From Chloroflexota bacterium (GTDB taxonomy: Bacteria; Chloroflexota; Anaerolineae; Anaerolineales; Anaerolineaceae), in the NCBI GenBank assembly GCA_029561345.1, contig JAKQJC010000022.1, positions 86,232-150,231 of the forward strand: 64,000 nt of DNA, given 5' to 3'. The notes beneath the pieces were generated by a model that was given only the letters and a program-made list of their open reading frames with translations, had not been told where the DNA came from and did no database searches. This document shows positions 16,528 to 23,511 of this stretch, piece by piece; position 1 is the first letter of the stretch, and each line of letters starts with the position of its first letter. The translations under genes and the position numbers were made by a program.

Positions 16528-17834
16528 ATGCACCCAAAAAAACGAATACGTATCGCTATATCGTAACCGCCATTTTCTTTATATTCATGCTGCTGCACCA
16601 ATCAGACAAATTGTTGATTGGCCCGCTGACGGATAAAATTCAGCAGGAATGGAACCTCAGCCTGACGCAGGTGGGGGCATTCTCGACTGGCGCTTTGATC
16701 GTGGGTGCCATCTGTTACCCGTTGTGGGGGTATCTGTACGACCGCTTTTCGCGGGCAAAATTACTGGCGATTGCTTCGGCCATCTGGGGAACCAGCACCA
16801 TGCTGAACGCCTGGGCACCCAATTACAATGCCTTTTTGGTGACCCGTGCTTCAACCGGTATTGATGATTCCAGTTATCCTGGCTTGTACAGTCTGATTGC
16901 CGATTATTTCGGCCCGAACATGCGCGGCAAAATTTACGGCATTTTGCAGCTGACGCAGCCAATCGGTTACCTTATTGGCATGATTTTGGCCCTGGTTTTA
17001 GGCGGGGTGATTGGCTGGCGCAGCGTGTTTTATATTACCGGCAGCCTGGGGCTGCTGCTGGCGGTGGTGATTTTCTTTGGGGTGAAGGATGTGCCTCGCG
17101 GTCAGAGTGAGGCCGAACTGGCAGATTTGGACCAGATAGGCATCTATAAATTTGACTGGAAACTGGTCGGAGATTTGTTCAAGAAACCCACCCTGATCAT
17201 GGTTTTTTTGCAGGGCTTTTTCGGGGTCTTCCCGTGGAATGTGATCACCTATTTCTTTTTCCTGTACCTGGGACAGGAACGGAATTTTGACGAACAAAGC
17301 AAATTGATCACCATGGGCGCGGCGGTGCTGTGCCTCGCCGCAGGTTATCCCATCGGCGGCTACCTTGGGGATTGGCTGTTCAAGCGCACTTTGCGCGGCC
17401 GGGCGATCATTTCCACCATCGGTGTGATTGCCGGCGCGGTTTTCCTCTGGCTGGCTTTGGGTGTGCCGATTGAAGATAAGGTGATGTTCACCGTTCTGTT
17501 GTGCCTGACGGCATTGACCATGCCGTTTGCTTCTCCGAATGTCATTTCAACCGTTTATGACATCACTCTGCCTGAAATTCGCAGCACGGCCCTGGCGGTG
17601 GAAAGTTTCATCGAATCTTTTGGCGCAGCATCAGCTCCGTTGATCACCGGCATTCTGGCAGAAAATTCCTCCATTCAGAGTTCAATGTTACTCATTTGCA
17701 CGGTGGCCTGGGCGCTCTGCGCGGTGTTCTTTACGGTGACCGCTTTTATTGTGCCTAAAGATATCAAAGTCCTGCATAAGCAACTTCAGGAGCGGGCGGC
17801 ACTGGAACAGCAGCATGCCCATCCGGCTTCATAA
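16524..17834 (+). CDS. MFS transporter, probable sugar or organic-acid uptake
   Basis: A 436-residue protein with about 12 hydrophobic spans. The N-terminal half has the loop motif GYLYDRFSRAKLL (G-x-L-x-D-R pattern between spans 2 and 3), and the second half has GGYLGDWLFKRTLRGRA at the matching position. SSYPGLYSLIADYFGPNMRGK resembles hexuronate/spinster-like MFS members. The start is translationally coupled to the deacetylase (ATGA). With no phosphotransferase system genes nearby, this transporter is the likely entry route for the substrate of the GH4/PfkB genes that follow. Direction and substrate are inferred. Confidence 0.85.
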   Translation: MNAPKKTNTYRYIVTAIFFIFMLLHQSDKLLIGPLTDKIQQEWNLSLTQVGAFSTGALIVGAICYPLWGYLYDRFSRAKLLAIASAIWGTSTMLNAWAPNYNAFLVTRASTGIDDSSYPGLYSLIADYFGPNMRGKIYGILQLTQPIGYLIGMILALVLGGVIGWRSVFYITGSLGLLLAVVIFFGVKDVPRGQSEAELADLDQIGIYKFDWKLVGDLFKKPTLIMVFLQGFFGVFPWNVITYFFFLYLGQERNFDEQSKLITMGAAVLCLAAGYPIGGYLGDWLFKRTLRGRAIISTIGVIAGAVFLWLALGVPIEDKVMFTVLLCLTALTMPFASPNVISTVYDITLPEIRSTALAVESFIESFGAASAPLITGILAENSSIQSSMLLICTVAWALCAVFFTVTAFIVPKDIKVLHKQLQERAALEQQHAHPAS

Positions 17835-17847
17835 GGGAGGTAAAGAA

Positions 17848-19221
17848 ATGAAAATCACTGTCATTGGTGGCGGCGGTGCGCGGACGCCGCTCATGGTCCA
17901 GGCGGTCATTGAGCGTGCGGAACAGCTTGGTTTGAGGGAATTGTGCCTGATGGATATCGACCAGCGGGGTTTGGATTTAATGGCTGGTCTGACGAGATCT
18001 TTGGAGAAAAAAGCAGCCGGCCGGCTGACGGTCAACCGCACCACGGATCTAAAAATGGCCCTGTATGGGGCGGATTTTGTCCTCACCACTTTCCGTGTGG
18101 GAAACATGCCTGCCAGAGTGATAGATGAGCGGGTGCCCTTGAAACTGGGACTGCTGGGGCAGGAAACCACCGGTGCCGGCGGTTTTGCCATGGCCATGCG
18201 GACGATCCCGGAGATCAAGCGCATCATTGATCTGATGAAAGCGGGCTGCCCGGACGCTTGGCTGGTCAATTTTGCCAACCCTTCGGGGCTCATCACCGAG
18301 ATGATCCTGACAGTGGGCGGATGGCGGCGGGCCGTGGGTATTTGCGATGCGCCATCTTCGATGCAGGCCTTCATTGCAGCCCTGCTCAAGCTGCCTCGCG
18401 AAGCTGTGCGGATTGAATACTTTGGTCTGAATCACCTGGGCTGGATCAGGCGCATCTGGGCCGGCGGGCAGGATGTTCTGCCAGATCTGATTGGCATGGC
18501 AGTGCAGACCGGGCATTTGCCGGAGATGGCCTTTTCACCGCGGTTTATTGCCCAGCTGGGCATGCTGCCCAACGAATACCTGTATTACTACTACAACAGC
18601 AGACAGGCGGTTCAACATATTCAAAAAGCTGAGCAAACCCGCGGTGAGCAGATTTTGGAAGCCAACCAGCGTCTGTTTGCCCGACTGGATGAGCTGGGCA
18701 GCCGGGGTGACGAGAAGAAAATGCAGGTCATATATGAAGATTACCTCAGCGGCCGCGGACAATCTTATATGAAGACCGAAACTGACCGCAGCGAACACGA
18801 CGAACATGATGCGGAAATTATGGCTGAAGCGGCGAAGAACAGCGGCGGTTACGCGGGCGTGGCGCTGGATTTGATTGAATCACTGGCGCAGGGAAAAGAA
18901 CGCGTGATGATTCTGAACACCTTGAATCGCGGCGCGATCAGCGGGATGGATGAACGCGAGGTGGTGGAAATTCCGGTGCTGGTTGGGCGCGACCGGATTG
19001 AACCGCTGGCGGTAGGCGAAGTGCCAGGGCATGCCCTGGGCCTGATGAAGCAGGTGAAGGCCTATGAGCAAATGACCATTGCCGCGGCGATGATGGGCTC
19101 ATATGAGAAGGCTCTGACCGCTCTGACCATACATCCCCTGGTTGCCGATGAGGCCCTGGCTCGCCAGGTTTTGGACCAGTATATATTACTGCATGAAGGA
19201 TACTTCCCCAGGTTGAGCTGA
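17848..19221 (+). CDS. Glycoside hydrolase family 4 (6-phospho-beta-glucosidase-like, NAD+/Mn2+ dependent)
   Basis: A 457-residue protein. The N-terminal NAD+ site is VIGGGGARTPLM. Metal and substrate residues fit GH4: NFANPSGLITEMI near 141, C166 in GICDAPS and H196 in GLNHLGW. The family cleaves (usually 6-phosphorylated) glycosides by a redox-elimination mechanism. AAGGGAGG 7 nt upstream fixes the ATG at 17848, 13 nt after the MFS stop. Because import here appears not to phosphorylate, the substrate may be phosphorylated by the PfkB kinase next door, or this enzyme may be one of the GH4 members that accept unphosphorylated sugars. Confidence 0.9.
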   Translation: MKITVIGGGGARTPLMVQAVIERAEQLGLRELCLMDIDQRGLDLMAGLTRSLEKKAAGRLTVNRTTDLKMALYGADFVLTTFRVGNMPARVIDERVPLKLGLLGQETTGAGGFAMAMRTIPEIKRIIDLMKAGCPDAWLVNFANPSGLITEMILTVGGWRRAVGICDAPSSMQAFIAALLKLPREAVRIEYFGLNHLGWIRRIWAGGQDVLPDLIGMAVQTGHLPEMAFSPRFIAQLGMLPNEYLYYYYNSRQAVQHIQKAEQTRGEQILEANQRLFARLDELGSRGDEKKMQVIYEDYLSGRGQSYMKTETDRSEHDEHDAEIMAEAAKNSGGYAGVALDLIESLAQGKERVMILNTLNRGAISGMDEREVVEIPVLVGRDRIEPLAVGEVPGHALGLMKQVKAYEQMTIAAAMMGSYEKALTALTIHPLVADEALARQVLDQYILLHEGYFPRLS

Positions 19222-19223
19222 TC

Positions 19224-20141
19224 ATGGCGAAATATGATGTTCTGGCTCTGGGTGACTATTACATAGATTATATTTTCACCGGGCTGCCATCTTTTCCAGA
19301 ACTGGGAAAGGAGGTGTTCAGCCAGCAGTTTGCGGCTGTGCCTGGTGGAACATATAACGCGGTCATCGCCATGCACCGTCTGGGAGTGAAGGTGGGCTGG
19401 GCGGGTGATTTCGGAAATGATGAGTTCAGCAAACAGGTGATGGCTGCCGCACGTCAGGAAGGCCTGGATTGTTCGCTGTTTGAGGTACACAAACAGGCGC
19501 TGCGGAAAATCACCGTTTCGGCTTCATTTGCGGATGACAGAGCTTTTATTTCGTACTGCGACCCTGATCCAGCACTGCCAGCCGGACTCAAACGTCTGCC
19601 AACCACCTCAGCCCGTGTGCTTTTTTTGCCCGGTCTCTATACGGGCGATTTATTGGAAGTGGGCAGCAGACTTGTGAAACTGAAGGGGATGAAGCTGGTG
19701 ATGGACGGCAATTCCAGTCATGCCACCCTGGCTGAAACCCCTGGGCTGGAAAAAGTGCTGCGGCTGGCGGATGTATTCATGCCCAACGCGCGGGAGGCGC
19801 GGCGGATCACCGGATTGGATGATTTGGAAGGGGCGCTGCGCCGCCTGGGAGAGTTCTGCCGGCTGGTGGTGGTAAAAGACGGCGCAAATGGTTCCTACGC
19901 CTGTCAGAATCAAACCATCACGTATGCCAGGGGTATGAAGGTGGAGCCGGTGGATACGACCGGGGCAGGAGATTGTTTTGACGCCGGGTTTATCACGGCC
20001 TGGCTGGAAGGAAAACCAATGGCGCTGTGTTTGAAATGGGGCAATGTGGTTGGGGCGCTTTCAACCACAGCCCTGGGGGGCACAGGCCGGGTGATCACCC
20101 GCAACGAGGTGGAAACATGCCTGAAGAACTGGGAAGGATAA
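19224..20141 (+). CDS. PfkB (ribokinase) family carbohydrate kinase
   Basis: A 305-residue protein with the ribokinase fold. ALGDYYIDYIF opens the chain, the GG signature region is VPGGTYNAVIAMHRLG near 33-48, and the ATP and catalytic-base motif is DTTGAGDCFDAGF near 245. It starts 2 nt after the GH4 stop, so translation is coupled. The protein should phosphorylate a sugar at a terminal hydroxyl; substrate unknown. In this operon it could supply phosphorylated substrate to the GH4 enzyme or trap a released monosaccharide. The end of the gene overlaps the first GNAT gene by 25 nt. Confidence 0.9.
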   Translation: MAKYDVLALGDYYIDYIFTGLPSFPELGKEVFSQQFAAVPGGTYNAVIAMHRLGVKVGWAGDFGNDEFSKQVMAAARQEGLDCSLFEVHKQALRKITVSASFADDRAFISYCDPDPALPAGLKRLPTTSARVLFLPGLYTGDLLEVGSRLVKLKGMKLVMDGNSSHATLAETPGLEKVLRLADVFMPNAREARRITGLDDLEGALRRLGEFCRLVVVKDGANGSYACQNQTITYARGMKVEPVDTTGAGDCFDAGFITAWLEGKPMALCLKWGNVVGALSTTALGGTGRVITRNEVETCLKNWEG

Positions 20142-20701
20142 ACCAAGAATCTCTATTTTTGGGTGAACGAATCCGGCTGACTGCCCTGGATCCGGAAACA
20201 GACGCAGAAACCGTCAAAGCATGGTCGAAGGATGCGGAGGGCTATGCGGTTATTTGCAGCAAGCCGCCGCGGCCTTTGAGTGCTGGACAGGCAAAAGCGC
20301 TCTTGCAGCCGCCCGAAACCAGCGATTCCCCTGGTCAGTTCAAATTTGGGATTCATCTGGCGGCAGATGACCGGCTGGTGGGGCTGGCAGAAGTTCAGGA
20401 TGTGGATTGGCGTCACGGTGGAGCCTGGCTGGTGATTAAAATTGGTGCCGAGGCGGACCGGGGGAAAGGATATGGTACAGAAGCCATGCGCTTGCTGCTG
20501 CGTTTTGCTTTTGAAGAACTGAATCTTTTCCGGGTGAACGCAAAATGTGAGGGCTATCAGGTGCGTGGTACAGCTTTTTTGGCGAAAATGGGCTTTCGGG
20601 AAGAAATCAGACGCAGGGCGGCCGTATATCGCAGCGGTCAGCGCTGGGATGCGCTCATTTTTGGGTTGCTGCGCGAGCAGTGGGAGGCCCAACATGCATA
20701 A
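20117..20701 (+). CDS. GNAT acetyltransferase, RimJ/RimL-like (paralogue 1)
   Basis: A 194-residue protein starting MPEELGRINQESLFLGE. The RimJ/RimL-type layout is GERIRLTALDPETD at the N-terminus, the acetyl-CoA loop in EADRGKGYGTEAM, then FAFEELNLFRVNAKCEG and FLAKMGFREEIRRR. GAGGTGG upstream supports the start inside the PfkB gene. It aligns along its whole length with the next gene, so the two are tandem paralogues. Possible substrates are amino sugars, protein N-termini or antibiotics; its place after sugar-catabolic genes hints at an amino sugar. Confidence 0.85.
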   Translation: MPEELGRINQESLFLGERIRLTALDPETDAETVKAWSKDAEGYAVICSKPPRPLSAGQAKALLQPPETSDSPGQFKFGIHLAADDRLVGLAEVQDVDWRHGGAWLVIKIGAEADRGKGYGTEAMRLLLRFAFEELNLFRVNAKCEGYQVRGTAFLAKMGFREEIRRRAAVYRSGQRWDALIFGLLREQWEAQHA

Positions 20702-21257
20702 TCTGCGGCCGCTCTTTCAGGGTGAACGGACCCGGCTTTGCGCCATCGATATCGAAAAAGATGCCCCCTGCTTTTTCCGCTGGCGCAGCGATTCGGAATA
20801 CTGGAATTTGCTTTCCAGCAGCATTGCTTTCCCGGTCAACCTGAGAGATATCAAAAAAGAACTGCAGAAATGGGAAACCGACGAGCAGGTCTATTCTTTT
20901 GGCATTCACACTCTGGATGATGACCGGCTGGCAGGTTTGGTTGAGTTGGAAGTGGATTTGCTGCATCGCGATGCCTGGGTGGGTATTGGTATTGGGGAAG
21001 CAGACTGCCGGGGAAAAGGGTTTGGAACGGATGCAATGCTGGAAATCATGCGTTTCGGTTTTCTAGAACTGGACCTTTTCAGAATTTCGCTGAATACCTT
21101 TGAATATAATACACCCGCCATCCGAACCTATGAAAAAATGGGTTTTACCCACGAAGGACGGATGAGAGCGTATTTGAATTGGAAGGGACGGCGTTGGGAC
21201 CTGATTTTTATGGGGATGCTGCGTTCTGAATGGGAGAGCCGATACCATGCTGCCTGA
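20694..21257 (+). CDS. GNAT acetyltransferase, RimJ/RimL-like (paralogue 2)
   Basis: A 187-residue protein starting MHNLRPLFQGERTRLCA. The acetyl-CoA loop is ADCRGKGFGTDAM near residue 103, followed by GFLELDLFRISLNTFEYN and YEKMGFTHEGRMRAYL. It shares with the preceding GNAT the same framework (FGIH..DDRL.GL.E, RGKG.GT.AM, L.LFR, KMGF, RWD.....L...WE), which points to tandem duplication and divergence. GGGAGG lies upstream within the first GNAT gene, and the two frames overlap by 8 nt. Confidence 0.85.
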   Translation: MHNLRPLFQGERTRLCAIDIEKDAPCFFRWRSDSEYWNLLSSSIAFPVNLRDIKKELQKWETDEQVYSFGIHTLDDDRLAGLVELEVDLLHRDAWVGIGIGEADCRGKGFGTDAMLEIMRFGFLELDLFRISLNTFEYNTPAIRTYEKMGFTHEGRMRAYLNWKGRRWDLIFMGMLRSEWESRYHAA

Positions 21258-22224
21258 TGGTTTCCGTTTCAGATTGTTTACACCGGAGGATGTTGAAGCA
21301 GCCGCTCATTTGATCCATCTTTCTGCTTTAAAGGATCAGGAACAGCGCGTGCTGACCCGCGATATTCTCAACAGCCGTTTCGCAGATGGGGAGGTCAACC
21401 CTGAAAAAGATTTGTGGGTGGTTGAGGATGAAGGGGGGGCTCTGGCAGCATATGGCGAAGGCATCTGGCGGGGCGAGGGCCGGGTGCGGGTTTACCAGAC
21501 CCGCAGCTTTGTCCATCCCGATCAACGTAACCGTGGTATTGGCAGAGCTCTGGTGGCAAACCAGTGGCGGTTGGTGGAAGAAACCGCCCGACGGTATCCG
21601 GGAGGGGCCATCCGTTTCAGGTTGGGCACGCGCCTGCTTGAGACCAACCTGGCAGCCAGGGCCGTGGTGGAGGCCTCGGGCATGAAAATTGCCCGACGTT
21701 TCATTGTCATGAACCGCGACCTTCCCGGAAAAGGGATTCCGGAGGGGCAGGTGGCTGACGCCTTTCGCATCGTGCCCTGGGTTGAGCAAAGGGAGGATGA
21801 AGCCGTCTGGAATGCGTACAATGACGCCTTTTCAGAGCATTGGGGTTTTGAGAAGGAATCTTTCGAGAAGTTTCGCAAGAAGGTGGAAGCAGGGCTTTTT
21901 GATCCGCGGTTCAGCTTCATCCTATTTAAAGGCGATGAGGTGGTGGGGGCTTCGTTGAACGATATGGGGGAGGGGGCAATCGAAAAGCAGGGGCGAAACC
22001 AGGCCTGGGTGCAGATCATTTTTGTGCGCAAGGAATGGCGCCGGCGCGGGCTGGCAAGGGCTTTGCTGGTGCGCACCATGGAAAAGGCAATGGAAATGGG
22101 ACATTCAGCCTTGGGGCTGAATGTGGATGCAACCAACGAATCGGGCGCAGTGCGTGTGTATGAATCTGTGGGGTTTTATGCGGAAGCCGGTTACCTGATT
22201 TACTACCGCGATTTTTTGCCCTGA
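21247..22224 (+). CDS. Tandem-GNAT acetyltransferase (mycothiol-synthase-like architecture)
   Basis: A 325-residue protein made of two GNAT domains. Domain 1 (about 1-165) has an acetyl-CoA loop HPDQRNRGIGRAL, and domain 2 (about 170-325) has RKEWRRRGLARALL followed by NVDATNESGAVRVYESVGF. Two-domain GNATs of this layout include mycothiol synthase and several antibiotic-modifying enzymes; there is no other mycothiol gene here. It overlaps paralogue 2 by 11 nt and is the last gene of the operon. Its 3' end overlaps the convergent SDR gene by 22 bp, leaving no room for a terminator between them. Confidence 0.8.
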   Translation: MLPDGFRFRLFTPEDVEAAAHLIHLSALKDQEQRVLTRDILNSRFADGEVNPEKDLWVVEDEGGALAAYGEGIWRGEGRVRVYQTRSFVHPDQRNRGIGRALVANQWRLVEETARRYPGGAIRFRLGTRLLETNLAARAVVEASGMKIARRFIVMNRDLPGKGIPEGQVADAFRIVPWVEQREDEAVWNAYNDAFSEHWGFEKESFEKFRKKVEAGLFDPRFSFILFKGDEVVGASLNDMGEGAIEKQGRNQAWVQIIFVRKEWRRRGLARALLVRTMEKAMEMGHSALGLNVDATNESGAVRVYESVGFYAEAGYLIYYRDFLP

Positions 22225-23039
22225 GCCGTTTTCTGGCGGGCATCTGCCACCATCCAATCCATGACCGGATACAGAAGATCGCCCAGCAGACCGCTGAGGT
22301 TGAAATAAAGCCGGCTTTCAAGATCAGGAATGATGATGTAACGTTTCTTTTCAACATGGGCCAAAATGGATTTGGCGACCGCATCTGCTGAGAGCGCATG
22401 CCCGCCAGAAAGATGCCTGGTTTCAGGCGGCTTGAATTGCATCTCATAGGCCAGCTGAGGGGTATCTGTGTCGGGGGGAAAGACAATGGAGACCTGGATA
22501 CCCTGAGGTTTTAACTCAGCGCGCAGTGCATCACTGAAACCGCGCACAGCAAATTTTGACGCCCCATACGCTGTGTAACCGAAAACGCCAAGAAATCCAG
22601 CCACAGAGGAAATATTCACAATGTGACCCGATTGGGCGGCAAGCATGGCTGGAACAACCGCCTTGGTCACATATACGGTGCCAAAGTAATTAACGGACAT
22701 CATTTGTTCGAAGATGTCCAGCGGCAGATCCTGAAAATACCCGGGATGAGAAATGCCCGCGCTGTTAAACACATAATTGGGCGGGCCATTGCGTTTGATC
22801 CACTCATTCAGAAGTGGGGTGACCTCGTTGGCGCAGGAGACATCGCCAACCAGGGCTTCAACCTGTTGGTCAGAACGGACGCAGGCTGCCCGGACCGCCT
22901 CCTGGGCGGCGGCCAGACGTTCGGGACGCCTGGCCAGAAGGCTGATGTGGGCGCCAGCTGCAGCCAGGCGCAAAGCTAAAGCCAGGCCAATGCCGCTGGA
23001 TCCACCGGTGACCAGCACGCGCTGGTTTTCAAAGGGCAT
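22203..23039 (-). CDS. SDR oxidoreductase resembling 3-ketodihydrosphingosine reductase (KDSR)
   Basis: A 278-residue classical SDR. The NADP(H) loop is TGGSSGIG (11-18) with a basic ARRPERL tail suiting NADPH, and the catalytic set is S145 with Y158-x3-K162 in YTAYGASK. Segments SAGISHPGYF, VNYFGTVYVTKAVVPAM, VFGYTAYGASKFAVRG and VVFPPDTDTPQL-like (here SIVFPPDTDTP) match the KDSR subgroup, which reduces 3-ketodihydrosphingosine in sphingolipid synthesis. No serine palmitoyltransferase is nearby, so activity on another ketolipid is possible. The ATG at 23039 forms TGATG with the FmdB stop; an in-frame start further up would only read through FmdB. Confidence 0.78.
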   Translation of the reverse strand: MPFENQRVLVTGGSSGIGLALALRLAAAGAHISLLARRPERLAAAQEAVRAACVRSDQQVEALVGDVSCANEVTPLLNEWIKRNGPPNYVFNSAGISHPGYFQDLPLDIFEQMMSVNYFGTVYVTKAVVPAMLAAQSGHIVNISSVAGFLGVFGYTAYGASKFAVRGFSDALRAELKPQGIQVSIVFPPDTDTPQLAYEMQFKPPETRHLSGGHALSADAVAKSILAHVEKKRYIIIPDLESRLYFNLSGLLGDLLYPVMDWMVADARQKTAQGKKSR

Positions 23040-23269
23040 CAGTGGCCGCCGCAGCCAGAGCAGGAGCCGCCGCTGCAGGAACCACAGTGACCGCCTCCGC
23101 CGCCAGCGACGATTTGGCCGCCGCTGTGGGCAGCAAAGCGCGACATCTGGCGGGTGGTTTTTTCGGAATGACAATGCTTGCAGGCGATGGGTGCATCCGC
23201 ATCTTTCATGGAGCGGATCACTTCGGTTTTTTGTTTGCAATCAAGGCAGATATACTCGTAAATAGGCAT
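23039..23269 (-). CDS. FmdB-family zinc-ribbon protein
   Basis: A 76-residue protein beginning MPIYEYICLDC. The zinc ribbon is formed by CLDC and CKHC, typical of the FmdB putative regulatory family. The tail is a Gly/Ser/Cys-rich segment (CGSCSGGSCSGCGG). The domain is widespread and its role undefined (suggested regulatory or RNA/protein binding). Translationally coupled to the SDR gene. About 240 nt of non-coding sequence separates it from the divergent Clp-like gene. Confidence 0.85.
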   Translation of the reverse strand: MPIYEYICLDCKQKTEVIRSMKDADAPIACKHCHSEKTTRQMSRFAAHSGGQIVAGGGGGHCGSCSGGSCSGCGGH

Positions 23270-23445
23270 AATCCATTTTCCTGAAAGGTAATTTTTCTGA
23301 AGCTATTGTATCTTTATGGCGGGTTATGGTCAATAGGTTGTTTTTATTAGCACGATCGCTGGCAGCCTCCCGGATGTCTTTCAAGATGGCTTTTTCATCC
23401 TGGTAGTGGAAGAAAGCCTTTCGGGTAGAATGTGGAAAACCGGTT

Positions 23446-23475
23446 TTAGAACAAAATTCCGAATTGCGTTATAAT
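23446..23475 (+). promoter_or_regulatory. Candidate promoter for the Clp-like gene
   Basis: A perfect TATAAT (23470-23475) lies 37 nt before the ATG at 23512. The -35 is weak (TTAGAA, 23446-23451, 18-nt spacer). No CIRCE heat-shock operator is present. Confidence 0.4.
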
Positions 23476-23511
23476 AAGCCGATGATCCAGTTTTGAAGAT
23501 GGAGATGCGTT

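Noticed and set aside
15736..22224. Mycothiol/bacillithiol biosynthesis operon (LmbE deacetylase plus tandem GNAT)
   Set aside because: MshB-like and MshD-like folds are present, but no MshA glycosyltransferase or MshC ligase, and GH4, kinase and MFS point to sugar use. It remains a minor alternative.
22203..23240. Longer SDR protein starting at 23240
   Set aside because: The extra 67 residues are Arg/Cys-rich read-through of the FmdB gene in another frame; the SDR fold begins at 23039 with a TGATG junction.
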